From Xestospongia bergquistia (lineage: Eukaryota; Porifera; Demospongiae; Haplosclerida; Petrosiidae), in contig OZ014417.1 of assembly GCA_963965975.1 (NCBI GenBank), positions 4,879,821 through 4,943,820 on the forward strand: a stretch of DNA of 64,000 nucleotides, given 5' to 3'. Position 1 is the first letter of the stretch, and every line of letters begins with the position of its first letter. The notes below the pieces were generated by a model. That model was not told where the DNA came from and searched no databases. It saw nothing but the letters and a program-made list of their open reading frames with translations. The position numbers were made by a program, and so were the translations under genes. Positions 12,801 to 27,250 of this stretch are shown one piece after another.

Positions 12801-15800
12801 TGGCACTAACTAAATAAACAGCTATTAACAGTTTAGTAAGTTAGTTTGCATTAACGCTCTAAAGTCTTTAAGTTAAAGACTTTAGAAGGTTTCGACTATT
12901 GAGAGAAGTTTATAAAAGAAGCTGCTCAGTTTAAGGACTTTATGGCACTAACTAAATAAACAGCTATTAACAGTTTAGTAAGTTTGTTTGCATTAACGCT
13001 CTAAAGTCTTTAAGTTAAAGACTTTAGTAAGTTTAGACTATTGAGAGAAGTTTATAAAGTAAAATGTTCAGTCTAAAGGACTTTATGGCACTAAATAAAT
13101 AAACAGCTATTAACAGTTTAGTAAGTTAGTTTGCATTAACGCTCTAAAGTCTTTAAGTTAAAAACTTTAGAAGGTTTAGAATATTGAGAGATTTTTATAA
13201 AGTAAACTGCTCATTCTATAGGACTTTATGGCACTAACTAAATAAACAGCTATTAACAGTTTTGTAAGTTAGTTTGCATTAACGTTCTAAAGTCTTTAAG
13301 TTAAAGACTTTAGAAGGTTTAGACTATTGAGAGAAGTTTATAAAGTAAACTGCTCAGTCTAAAGGTCTTTATGGCACTAACTAAAGAAGTAGCTATTAAC
13401 AGTTTAGTAAGTTAGTTTGCATTAACGCTCTAAAGTTTTTAAGTTAAAGACTTTAGGAAGTTTAGACTATTGAGAGAAGTTTATAAAGTAAACTGCTCAG
13501 TCTAAAGGACTTTATGGCACTAACTAAATAAAAAACTATTAACAGTTTAGTAAGTTAGTTTGCATTAACGCTCTAAAGTCTTTAAGTTAAAGACTTTAGA
13601 AGGTTTAGACTTTTGAGAGAAGTTTATAAAGTAAACTGCTCAGCCTAAAGGACTTTATGGCACGAACTAAATAAACAGCTATTAACAGTTCAGAAAGTTA
13701 GTTTGCATTAACGCACTAAAGTCTTTAAGTTAAAGACTTTAGAAGGTTTAGACTATTGGGAGAAGTTTATAAAATAAACTGCTCAGTCTAAAGGACTTTA
13801 TGGCACTAACTAAATAAACAGCTATTAACAGTTTAGTAAGTTAGTTTGCATTAACGCTCTAAAGTCTTTAAGTTAAAAACTTTAGAAGGTTTAGAATATT
13901 GAGAGATTTTTATAAAGTAAACTGCTCATTCTATAGGACTTTATGGCACTAACTAAATAAACAGCCATTAACAGTTTAGTAAATTAGTTGGCATTAACGC
14001 TCTAAAGTCTTTAAGTTAAAGACTTTGGAAGGTTTAGACTATTGAGAGAAGTTTATAAAATAAACTGCTCAGTCTAAAGGTCTTTATGGCACTAACTAAA
14101 GAAGTAGCTATTAACAGTTTAGTAAGTTAGTTAGCATTAACGCTCTAAAGTTTTTAAGTTAAAGACTTTAGAAAGTTTAGACTATTGAGAGAAGTTTATA
14201 AAGTAAACTGCTCAGTCTAAAGGACTTTATGGCACTAACTAAATAAACAACTATTAACAGTTTAGTAAGATAGTTTGCATTAACGCTCTAATGTCTTTAA
14301 GTTAAAGACTTTCGAAGGTTTAGACTTTTGAGAAAAGTTTATAAAGTAAACTGCTCAGCCTAAAGGACTTTATGGCACGAACTAAATAAACAGCTATTAA
14401 CAGTTTAGTAAGTTAGTTTGCATTAACGCACTAAAGTCTTTAAGTTAAAGACTTTACAAGGTTAAGACTATTGAGAGAAGTTTATAAAATAAACTGCTCA
14501 GTCTAAAGGACTTTATGGCACTAACTAAATAAACAGCTATTAACAGTTTAGCCAGTTTGTTTGCATTAACGCTCTAAAGTCTTTAAGTTAAAGACTTTAG
14601 TAGGTTTAGACTATTGAAACAAGTTTATAAAGTAAACTGTTCAGTCTAAAGGACTTTATGGCACTAACTAAATACAGCTATTAACTGTTTAGTAAGTTAG
14701 TTTGCATTAACGCTCTAAAGTCTTTAAGTTAAAGACTTTAGAAGGTTTAGACTATTGAGAGAAGTTTATAAAGTAAACTGCTCAGTCTAAAGGACTTTAC
14801 GGTACTAACTAAATAAACAGCTATTAACAGTTTAGTAAGTTTGTTTGCATTAACGCTCTAAAGTCTTTAAGTTAAAGACTTTAGAAAGTTAAAGACATTA
14901 GAAAGTTTAGACTATTGAGAGAAGTTTATAAAGTAAACTGCTCAGTCTAAAGGACTTTTTGGCACTAACTAAATAAACAGCTATTAACAGTTTAGTAAGT
15001 TAGTTTGCATTAACGCTCTTAGTCTTTAAGTGAAAGACTTTAGAGGGTTTACACTAATGAGAGAAGTATATAAAATAAACTGCTCAGTTTAAAGGACTTT
15101 ATGACACTAACTAAATAAACAGCTATTAACAGTTTAGTAAGTTAGCTTGCAATAACGCTCTAAAGTCTTTTAGTGAAAAACTCTAAAAGGTTTAGAATAT
15201 TGAGAGATTTTTATAAAGTAAACTGCTCATTCTCTAGGACTTTATGGCACTAAATAAATAAATAGCTATTACCAGTTTAGTAAGTTAGCTTGCATTAACG
15301 CTCTAAAGTCTTTAAGTTAAAGACTTTAGAAGGTTTAGACTATTGAGAGGAGTTTATAAAGTAAATTGCTCAGTCTAAAGGACTTTATGGCACTAACTAA
15401 GTAAACAGCTATTAACAGTTTAGTAAGTTAGTTTGCATTAACGCTCTAAAGTCTTTAAGTTAGAGACTTTAGAAGGTTTAGACTATTGAGAGAAGTTTAT
15501 AAAGTAAACTGCTCAGTCTAGAGGACTTTATGGCACTAACTAAATAAACAGCTATTAACCGTTTAGTAAGTTAGTTTGCATTAACACTCTAAAGTCTTTA
15601 AGTTAAAGACTTTAGAAGGTTTAGTCTATTGAGAGAAGGTTATAAAACAAACTGCTCAGTCTGAAGGACTTTATGGCACTAACTAAATAATCAGCTATTA
15701 ACAGTTTAGTAAGTTTGTTTGCATTAACGCTCTAAAGTCTTTAAGTTAAAGACTTTAGTAGGTTTAGACTATTGACACAAGATTATAAAGTAAACTGCTC

Positions 15801-18800
15801 AGTCTGAAGGACTTCATGGCACTAACTAAATAAACAGCTATTAACAGTTTAGTAAGTTAGTTTGCATTAACGCTCTAAAGTCTTTAAGTTAAAGACTTTA
15901 GAAGGTTTCGACTATTGAGAGAAGTTTATAAAAGAAACTGCTCAGTTTAAGGACTTTATGGCACTAACTAAATAAACAGCTATTAACATTTTAGTAAGTT
16001 TGTTTGCATTAACGCTCTAAAGTCTTTAAGTTAAAGACTTTAGTAAGTTTAGACTATTGACACAAGTTTATAAAGTAAAATGTTCAGTCTAAAGGACTTT
16101 ATGGCACTAACTAAATAAACAGCTATTAACAGTTTAGTAAGATAGTTTGCATTAACGCTCTAAAGTCTTTAAGTTAAAAACTTTAGAAGGTTTAGAATAT
16201 TGAGAGATTTTTATAATGTAAACTGCTCATTCTATAGGACTTTATGGCACTAACTAAATAAACAGCTATTAACAGTTTAGTAAGTTAGTTTGAATTAACG
16301 CTCTAAAGTCTTTAAGTTAAAGACTTTAGAAGGTTTAGACTATTGAGAGAAGTTTATAAAGTAAACTGCTCAGTCTAAAGGTCTTTATGGCACTAACTAA
16401 AGAAGTAGCTATTAACAGTTTAGTAAGTTAGTTTGCATTAACGCTCTAAAGTTTTTAAGTTAAAGACTTTAGAAAGTTTAGACTATTGAGAGAAGTTTAT
16501 AAAGCAAACTTCTCAGTCTAAAGGACTTTATGGCACTAACTAAATAAACAACTATTAACAGTTTAGTAAGTTAGTTTGCATTAACGCTCTAAAGTCTTTA
16601 AGTTAAAGACTTTAGAAGGTTTAGACTTTTGAGTGAAGTTTATCAAGTATACTGCTCAGGCTAAAGGACTTTATGGCACGATCTAAATAAACAGCTATTA
16701 ACAGTTTTGTAAGTTAGTTTGCATGAACGCACTAAAGTCTTTAAGTTAAAGACTTTACAAGGTTTAGTCTATTGAGAGAAGTTTATAAAATAAACTGCTC
16801 AGTCTAAAGGACTTTATGGCACTAACTAAATAAACAGCTATTAACAGTTTAGCCAGTTTGTTTGCATTAACGCTCTAAAGTCTTTAGGTTAAAGACTTTA
16901 GTAGGTTTAGACTATTGAAACAAGTTTATAAAGTAAACTGTTCAGTCTAAAGGACTTTATGGCACTAACTAAATACAGCTATTAACAGTTTAGTAAGTTA
17001 GTTTGCATTAACGCTCTAAAGTCTTTAAGTTAAAGACTTTAGAAGGTTTAGACTATTGAGAGAAGTTTATAAAGTAAACTGCTCAGTCTAAAGGACTTTA
17101 CGGCACTAACTAAATAAACAGCTATTAACAGTTTAGTAAGTTTGTTTGCATTAACGCTCTAAAGTCTTTAAGTTAAAGACTTTAGAAAGTTTAGACTATT
17201 GAGAGAAGTTTATAAAGTAAACTGCTCAGTCTAAAAAACTCTATGGCACTAACTAAATAAACAGCTATTAACAGTTTAGTAAGTTAGTTTGCATTAACGC
17301 TCTAAAGTGTTTAAGTTAAAGACTTTAGAAGGTTTAGACTATTGAGGGAAGTTTATAAAGTAAACTGCTCAGTCTAAAGGACTTTACGGCACTAACTAAA
17401 TAAAGAGGTATTAACAGTTTAGTAAGTTAGTTTGCATTAACGCTCTAAAGTCTTTAAGACAAAGACTTTAGAAGGTTTAGACTAATGAGAGAAGTTTATA
17501 AAGTAAAATGCTCAGTCTAAAGGACTTTAAGGCACTAACTAAATAAACAACTATTAAGAGTTTAGTAAGTTAGTTTGCATTAACGCTCTAAAGTCTTTAA
17601 GTTAAAGACTTTAGAAGGTTTAGACTATTGAGAGAAGTTTATAAAGTAAACTGCTCAGTCTAAAGGACTTTACGGCACTAACTAAATAAACCGCTATAAA
17701 CAGTTTAGTAAGTTAGTTTGCATTAACGCTCTAAAGTCTTTAAGATAAAGACTTTAGAAGGTTTAGACTAATGAGAGAAGTTTATAAAGTAAACTGCTCA
17801 GTCTTAAGGACTTTAAGGCACTAACTAAATAAACAGGTATTAACAGTTCAGTAACTTAGTTTGCATTAACGCTCTAAAGTCTTTAAGTTAAAGACTTTAG
17901 AAGGTTTAGACTATTGAGATAAGTTTATAAAGTAAACTGCTCAGTCTAAAGGACTTTACGGCACTAACTAAATAAACAGCTATTAACAGTTTAGTAAGTT
18001 AGTTTGCATTAAAGCTCTAAAGTCTTTATGATAAAGACTTTAGAAGGTTTACACTAATGAGAGAATTTTATAAAGTAAACTGCTCAGTCTAAAGGACTTT
18101 AAGGCACTTACTAAATAAACAACTATTAACAGTTTAGTAAGTTAGTTTGCATTAGCGCTCTAAAGTCTTTAAGTTAAAGACTTTAGAAGGTTTCGACTAT
18201 TGAGAGAAGTTTATAAAAGAAACTGCTCAGTTGAAGGACTTTATGGCACTAACTAAATAAACAGCTATTAACAGTTTAGTAAGTTAGTTTGCATTAACGC
18301 TCTAAAGTCTTTAAGTTAAAGACTTTAGAAGGTTTAGACTATTGAGAGAAGTTTATAAAGTAAACTGCTCAGTCTAGAGGACTTTCTGGCACTAACTAAA
18401 TAATCAGCTATTAATAGTTTAGTAAGTTTGTTTGCATTAACGCTCTAAAGTCTTTAAGTTAAAGACTTTAGTAGGTTTAGACTGTTGACACAAGATTATA
18501 AAGTAAACTACTCAGTCTGAAGAACTTTAGGGCACTAACTAAATAAACAGCTATTAACAGTTTAGTAAGTTAGTTTGCATTAACGCTCTAAAGTCTTTAA
18601 GTTAAAGACTTTAGAAGGTTTCGACTATTGAGAGAAGTTTATAAAAGAAACTGCTCAGTTTAAGGACTTTATGGCACTAACTAAATAAACAGCTATTAAC
18701 AGTTTAGTAAGTTTGTTTGCATTAACGCTCTTAAGTCTTTAAGTTAAAGACTTTAGTAAGTTTAGACTATTGACACAAGTTTATAAAGTAAAATGTTCAG

Positions 18801-21800
18801 TCTAAAGGACTTTATGGCACTAAGTAAATAAACAGCTATTAACAGTTTAGTAAGTTAGTTTGCATTAACGCTCTAAAGTCTTTAAGTTAAAAACTTTAGA
18901 AGGTTTAGAATATTGAGAGATTTTTATAAAGTAAACTGCTCATTCTATAGGACTTTATGGCACTAACTAAATAAACAGCTATTAACAGTTTAGTAAGTTA
19001 GTTTGCATTAACGCTCTAAAGTCTTTAAGTTAAAGACTTTAGAAGGTTTAGACTATTGAGATAAGTTTATAAAGTAAACTGCTCAGTCTAAAGGTCTTTA
19101 TGGCACTAACTAAAGAAGTAGCTATTAACAGTTTAGAAAGTTAGTTTGCATTAACGCTCTAAAGTCTTTAAGTTAAAGACTTTAGAAAGTTTAGACTATT
19201 GAGAGAAGTTTATAAAGTAAACTGCTCAGTCTAAAGGACTTTATGGCGCTAACTAAATAAACAACTATTAACAGTTTTGTAAGTTAGTTTGCATTAACGC
19301 TCTAAAGTCTTTAAGTTAAAGACTTTAGAAGGTTTAGACTTTTGAGAGAAGTTTATAAAGTAAACTGCTGAGCCTAAAGGACTTTATGGCACGAACTAAA
19401 TAAACAGCTATTAACAGTTTAGTAAGTTAGTTTGCATTAACGCACTAAAGTCTTTAAGTTAAAGACTTTAGAAGGTTTAGACTATTGAGAGAAGTTTATA
19501 AGATAAACTGTTCAGTCTAAAGGACTTTATGGCACTAACTAAATAAACAGCTTTAACAGTTTAGCCAGTTTGTTTGCATTAACGCTCTAAAGTCTTGAAG
19601 TTAAAGACTTTAGTAGGTTTAGACTATTGAAACAAGTTTATAAAGTAAACTGTTCAGTCTAAAGGACTTTATGGCATTAACTAAATACAGCTATTAACAG
19701 TTTAGTAAGTTAGTTTGCATTAACGCTCTAAAGTCTTTAAGTTAAAGACTTTAGAAGGTTTAGACTATTGAGAGAAGTTTATAAAGTAAACTGCTCAGTC
19801 TAAAGGACTTTACGGCACTAACTAAATAAACAGCTATTAACAGTTTAGTAAGTTTGTTTGCATTAACGCTCTAAAGTCTTTAAGACAAAGACTTTGGAAG
19901 GTTTAGACTAATGAGAGAAGTTTATAAAGTAAACTGCTCAGTCTAAAGGAGTTTAAGGCACTAACTAAATAAACAACTATTAAGAGTTTAGTAAGTTAGT
20001 TTGCATTAAGGCTCTAAAGTCTTTAAGTTAAAGACTTTAGAAGGTTTAGACTATTGAGAGAAGTTTATAAAGTAAACAGCTCAGTCTAAAGGACTTTATG
20101 GCACTAACTAAATAAACAGCTATTAACAGTTTAGTAAGTTAGTTTGCATTAACGCTCTAAAGTCTTTAAGTTAAAGACTTTAGAAGGTTTAGACTAATGA
20201 GAGAAGTTTATAAAGTAAACTGCTCAGTCTAAAGGACTTTAAGGCACTAACTCAATAAGCAACTATTAACAGTTTAGTAAGTTAGTTTGCATTAACGCTC
20301 TAAAGTCTTTAAGTTAAAGACTTTAGAAGGTTTAGACTATTGAGAGAAGTTGATAAAGTAAACTGCTCAGTCTAAAGGACTTTATGGCACTAACTAAATA
20401 AACAGCTATTAACAGTTTAGTAAGCTACTTTGCATTAACGCTCTAAAGTCTTTAAGATAAAGACTTTAGAAGGTTTAGACTATTGAGAGAAGTTCATAAA
20501 GTAAACTGCTCAGTCTAAAGGACTTTAAGGCACTAACTAAAGAAACAGCTATTAACAGTTTAGTAAGTTAGTTTGCATTAACTCTCAAAAGTCTTTAAGT
20601 TAAAGACTTTAAAAGGTTTAGACTATTGAGACAAGTTTATAAAGTAAACTGCTCAGTCTAAACGACTTTATGGCACTAACTAAATAAACAGCTATTAACA
20701 TTTTAGTAAGTTAGTTTAAATTAACGCTCTTAAGTCTTTAAGTTAAAGACTTTAGAAGGTTTAGACTATTGAGAGAAGTTTATAAAGTAAACTGCTCAGT
20801 CTAAAGGACTTTATGGCACTAACTAAATAAACAGCTATTAACAGTTTAGTAAGTTTGTTTGCATTAACGCTCTAAAGTCTTTATGTTAAAGACTTTAGAA
20901 AGTTTAGACTATTGAGAGAAGTTTATAAAGTAAACTGCTCAGTCTAAAGGACTTTATGGCACTAACTAAATAAACAGCTATTAACAGTTTAGTAAGTTAG
21001 TTTGCATTAACGCTCTAAAGTCTTTAAGTTAAAGACTTTAGAAGGTTTAGACTATTGAGAGAAGTTTATAAAGTAAACTGCTCAGTCTAAAGGACTTTAC
21101 GGCACTAACTAAATAAACAGCTATTAACAGTTTAGTAAGTTAGTTTGCATTAACGCTCTAAAGTCTTTAAGATAAAGACTTTAGAAGGTTTAGACTAATG
21201 AGAGAAGTTTATAAAGTAAACTGCTCAGTCTAAAGGACTTTAAGGCACTAACTAAATAAACAACTATTAACAGTTAGTAAGTTAGTTAGCATTAACGCTC
21301 TAAAGTCTTTAAGTTAAAGACTTTAGAAGGTTTAGACTATTGAGAGAAGTTTATAAAGTAAACTGCTCAGTCTAAAGGACTTTATGGCACTAACTAAATA
21401 AACAGCTATTAACAGTTTAGTAATTTATTTTGCATTAACGCTCTAAATTCTTTAAGATAAAGACTTTAGAAGGTTTAGACTATTGAGAGAAGAATATAAA
21501 GTAAATTGTTCAGTCTAAAGGACTTTATGGCACTAACTAAATAAACAGCTATTAACAGTTTGGTAAGTTAGTTTGCATTAACGCTCTAAAGTCTTTAAGT
21601 TAAAGACTTTAGAAGGTTTCGACTATTGAGAGAAGTTTATAAAAGAAACTGCTCAGTTTAAGGACTTTATGGCACTAACTAAATAAACAGCTATTAACAG
21701 TTTAGTAAGTTTGTTTGCATTAACGCTCTTAAGTCTTTAAGTTAAAGACTTTAGTAAGTTTAGACTATTGACACAAGTTTATAAAGTAAAATGTTCAGTC

Positions 21801-24399
21801 TAAAGGACTTTATGGCACTAAGTAAATAAACAGCTATTAACAGTTTAGTAAGTTAGTTTGCATTAACGCTCTAAAGTCTTTAAGTTAAAGACTTTAGAAG
21901 GTTTAGACTATTGAGAGAAGTTTATAAAGTAAACTGCTCAGTCTAAAGGACTTTAAGGCACTAACTAAAGAAACAGCTATTAACAGTTTAGTAAGTTAGT
22001 TTGCATTAACTCTCAAAAGTCTTTAAGTTAAAGACTTTAAAAGGTTTAGACTATTGAGACAAGTTTATAAAGTAAACTGCTCAACTTTATGGCACTAACT
22101 AAATAAACAGCTATTAACATTTTAGTAAGTTAGTTTAAATTAACGCTCTAAAGTCTTTAAGTTAAAGACTTTAGAAGGTTTAGACTATTGAGACAAGTTT
22201 ATAAAGTAAACTGCTCAGTCTAAACGACTTTATGGCACTAACTAAATAAACAGCTATTAACAGTTTAGTAAGTTTGTTTGCATTAACGCTCTAAAGTCTT
22301 TATGTTAAAGACTTTAGAAAGTTTAGACTATTGAGAGAAGTTTATAAAGTAAACTGCTCAGTCTAAAGGACTCTACGGCACTAACTAAATAAACAGCTAT
22401 TAGCAGTTTAGTAAGTTTGTTTGCATTAACGCTCTAAAGTCTTTAAGTTAAAGACTTTAGAAGGTTTAGACTATTGAGAGAAGTTTATAAAGTAAACTGC
22501 TCAGTCTAAAGGACTTTAAGGCACTAACTAAATAAACAACTATTAACAGTTTAGTAAGTTAGTTTGCATTAACGCTCTAAAGTGTTTAAGTTAAAGACTT
22601 TAGAAGGTTTAGACTATTGAGAGAAGTTTATAAAGTAAACTGCTCAGTCTAAAGGACTTTATGGCACTAACTAAATAAACAGCCATTAACAGTTTAGTAA
22701 GTTAGTTTGCATTAGCGCTCTAAAGTCTTTAAGATAAAGACTTTAGAAGGTTTAGACGAATGAGAGAAGTTTATAAAGTAAACTGCTCAGTCTAAAGGAC
22801 TTTAAGGCACTAACTAAATAAACAACTATTAACAGTTTAGGAAGTTAGTTTGCATTAACGCTCTAAAGTCTTTAAGTTAAAGACTTTAGAAGGTTTAGAC
22901 TATTTAGAGAAGTTTATAAAGTAAACTGCTCAGTCTAACGGACTTTATGGCACTAACTAAATAAACAGCTATTAACAGTTTAGTAATTTATTTTGCATTA
23001 ACGCTCTAAAGTCTTTAAGATAAAGACTTTATAATGTTTAGACTATTGAGAGAAGTTTATAAAGTAAACTGCTCAGTCTAAAGGACTTTAAGGCACTAAC
23101 TAAATAAACAACTATTAAGAGTTTAGTAAGTTAGTTTGCATTAACGCTCTAAAGTCTTTAAGTTAAAGACTTTAGAAGGTTTAGACTATTGAGAGAAGTT
23201 TATAAAGTAAACTGCTCAGTCTAAAGGACTTTACGGCACTAACTAAATAAACAGCTATTAACAGTTTAGTAAGTTTGTTTGCATTAACGCTCTAAAGTCT
23301 TTAAGTTAAAGACTTTAGAAAGTTTAGACTATTGAGAGAAGTTTATAAAGTAAACTGCTCAGTCTAAGGGACTTTATGGCACTAACTAAATAAACAGCTA
23401 TTAACAGTTTAGTAAGTTAGTTTGCATTAACGCTCTAAAGTCTTTAAGTTAAAGACTTTGGAAGGTTTAGACTATTGAGAGAAGTTTATAAAGTAAACTG
23501 CTCAGTCTAAAGGACTTTACGGCACTAACTAAATAAACAGCTATTAACAGTTTAGTAAGTTAGTTTGCATTAACGCTCTAAAGTCTTTAAGATAAAGACT
23601 TTAGAAGGTTTAGACTAATGAGAGAAGTTTATAAAGTTAACTGCTCAGTCTAAAGGACTTTAAGGCACTAACTAAATACACAACTATTAACAGTTAGTAA
23701 GTTAGTTTGCATTAACGCTCTAAAGTCTTTAAGTTAAAGACTTTAGAAGGTTTAGACTATTGAGAGAAGTTTATAAAGTAAACTGCTCAGTCTAAAGGAC
23801 TTTATGGTACTAACTAAATAAACAACTATTAACAGTTTAGTAATTGATTTTGCATTAACGCTTTAAAGTCTTTAAGATAAAGACTTTAGAAGCTTTAGAC
23901 TATTGAGAGAAGTTTATAAAGTAAAGTGCTCAGCCTAAAGGACTTTATGGCACTAACTAAACAAACAGCTATTAACAGTTTAGTAAGTTAGTTTGCATTA
24001 ACGCTCTAAAGTCTTTAAGTTAAAGACTTTAGAAGGTTTAGACTATTGAGAGAAGTTTATAAAGTAAACTGCTCAGTCTAAAGGACTTTATGGCACTAAC
24101 TAAATAAAAAGCTATTAACAGTTTAGTAAGTTAGTTTGCATTAACGCTCTAAAGTCTTTAAGATAAAGACTTTAGAATGTTTAGACTAATGAGAGAAGTT
24201 TATAAAGTAAACTGCTCAGTCTAAAGGACTTTAAGGCACTAACTAAATAAAGAACTATTAAGAGTTTAGTAAGTTAGTTTGCATTAAGGCTCTAAAGTCT
24301 TTAAGTTAAAGACTTTAGAAGGTTTAGACTATTGAGAGAAGTTTATAAAGTAAACTGCTCAGTTTAAAGGACTTTATGGCACTAACTAAATAAACAGCT

Positions 24400-27250
24400 A
24401 TTAACAGTTTAGTAAGTTAGTTTGCATTAACGCTCTAAAGTCTTTAGGTTAAAGACTTTAGAAGGTTTAGACTAATGAGAGAAGTTTATAAAGTAAACTG
24501 CTCAGTCTAAAGGACTTTAAGGCACTAACTAAATAAACAACTATTATCAGTTTAGTAAGTTAGTTTGCATTAACTCTCTAAAGTCTTTAAGATAAAGACT
24601 TTAGAAGGTTTAGACTATTGAGAGAAGTTTATAAAGTAAACTGCTCAGTCTAAAGGACTTTATGGCACTAACTAAATAAACAGCTATTAACAGTTTATTA
24701 ATTTATTTTGCATTAACGCTCTAAAGTCTTTAAGATAAAGACTTTAGAAGGTTTAGACTATTGAGAGAAGTTTATAAAGTAAACTGCTCAGTCTAGAGGA
24801 CTTTATGGCACTAACTAAATAAACAGCTAATAACAGTTTAGTAAGTTAGTTTGCATTAACGCTCTAAAGTCTTTAAGTTAAAGACTTTAGAAGGTTTAGA
24901 CTATTGAGGGAAGTTTATAAAGTAAACTGCTCAGTGTAAAGGACTTTATGGCACTAACTAAATAAACAGCTATTAAGAGTTTAGTAAGTTAGTTTGCATT
25001 AATGCTCGGAAGTCTTTAAGATAAAGACTTTAGAAGGTTTAGACTAATGAGAGAAGTTTATAAAGTAAACTGCTCAGTCTAAAGGACTTTAAGGCACTAA
25101 CTAAATAAACAACTATTAAGAGTTTTGTAAGTTAGTATGCATTAACGCTCTAAAGTCTTTTAGTTAAAGACTTTAGAAGGTTTAGACTATTGAGAGAAGT
25201 TTATAAAGTAAACTGCTCAGTCTAAAGGACTGTACGGAACTAACTAAATAAACAGCTATTAACAGTTTAGTAATTTATTTTGCATTAACGCTCTAAAGTC
25301 TTTAAGATAAAGACTTTAGAATGTTTAGACTATTGAGAGAAGTTTATAAAGTAAACTGCTCAGTCTAAAGGACTTTATGGCACTAACTAAATAAACAGCT
25401 ATTAACAGTTTAGTAAGTTAGTTTGCATTAACGCTCTAAAGTCTTTAAGATAAAGACTTTAGAAGGTTTAGACTAATGAGAGAAGTTTATAAAGTAAACT
25501 GCTCAGTCTAAAGGACTTTAAGGCACTAACTAAATAAACAACTATTAAGGTTTTGTAAGTTAGTTTGCATTAACGCTCTAAAGTCTTTTAGTTAAAGACT
25601 TTAGAAGGTTTAGACTATTGAGAGAAGTTTATAAAGTAAACTGCTCAGTCTAAAGGACTGTACGGCACTAACTAAATAAACAGCTATTAACAGTTTAGTA
25701 AGTTAGTTTGCATTATCGCTCTAAAGTCTTTAAGATAAAGACTTTAGAAGGTTTAGACTAATGAGAGAAGTTTATAAAGTAAACTGCTCAGTCTAAAGGA
25801 CTTTAAGGCACTAACTAAATAAACAACTATTAACAGTTTAGTAAGTTAGTTTGCATTAACGCTCTAAAGTCTTTAAGTTAAAGACTTTAGAAGGTTTAGA
25901 CTATTGAGAGAAGTTTATAAAGTAAACTGCTCAGTCTAAAGGACTTTACGGCACTAACTAAATAAACAGCTATTAACAGTTTAGTAAGTTAGTTTGCATT
26001 AACGCTCTAAAGTCTTTAAGTTAAAGACTTTAGAAGGTTTAGACTATTGAGAGAAGTTTATAAAGTAAACTGCTCAGTTTAAAGGACTTTATGGCACTAA
26101 CTAAATAAACAGCTATTAACAGTTTAGTAAGTTAGTTTGCATTAACGCTCTAAAGTCTTTAGGTTAAAGACTTTAGAAGGTTTAGACTAATGAGAGAAGT
26201 TTATAAAGTAAACTGCTCAGTCTAAAGGACTTTAAGGCACTAACTAAATAAACAACTATTATCAGTTTAGTAAGTTAGTTTGCATTAACTCTCTAAAGTC
26301 TTTAAGATAAAGACTTTAGAAGGTTTAGACTATTGAGAGAAGTTTATAAAGTAAACTGCTCAGTCTAAAGGACTTTATGGCACTAACTAAATAAACAGCT
26401 ATTAACAGTTTATTAATTTATTTTGCATTAACGCTCTAAAGTCTTTAAGATAAAGACTTTAGAAGGTTTAGACTATTGAGAGAAGTTTATAAAGTAAACT
26501 GCTCAGTCTAGAGGACTTTATGGCACTAACTAAATAAACAGCTATTAACAGTTTAGTAAGTTAGTTTGCATTAACGCTCTAAAGTCTTTAAGTTAAAGAC
26601 TTTAGAAGGTTTAGACTATTGAGGGAAGTTTATAAAGTAAACTGCTCAGTGTAAAGGACTTTATGGCACTAACTAAATAAACAGCTATTAACAGTTTAGT
26701 AAGTTAGTTTGCATTAATGCTCTAAAGTCTTTAAGATAAAGACTTTAGAAGGTTTAGACTAATGAGAGAAGTTTATAAAGTAAACTGCTCAGTCTAAAGG
26801 ACTTTAAGGCACTAACTAAATAAACAACTATTAAGAGTTTTGTAAGTTAGTTTGCATTAACGCTCTAAAGTCTTTTAGTTAAAGACTTTAGAAGGTTTAG
26901 ACTATTGAGAGAAGTTTATAAAGTAAACTGCTCAGTCTAAAGGACTGTACGGCACTAACTAAATAAACAGCTATTAACAGTTTAGTAATTTATTTTGCAT
27001 TAACGCTCTAAAGTCTTTAAGATAAAGACTTTAGAATGTTTAGACTATTGAGAGAAGTTTATAAAGTAAACTGCTCAGTCTAAAGGACTTTATGGCACTA
27101 ACTAAATAAACAGCTATTAACAGTTTAGTAAGTTAGTTTGCATTATCGCTCTAAAGTCTTTAAGATAAAGACTTTAGAAGGTTTAGACTAATGAGAGAAG
27201 TTTATAAAGTAAACTGCTCAGTCTAAAGGACTTTAAGGCACTAACTAAAT
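24400..27250 (+). repeat. Higher-order repeat: ~12 units, ~1,715 bp
   Basis: The rare word CTATTATCAG occurs at 24,541 and 26,256, and CAGTTTATTAATTT at 24,691 and 26,406. Each pair is 1,715 bp apart (12 units less one base). A third related block carries the first word at 30,258, about 28 units further on. Boundaries are approximate. Confidence 0.75.
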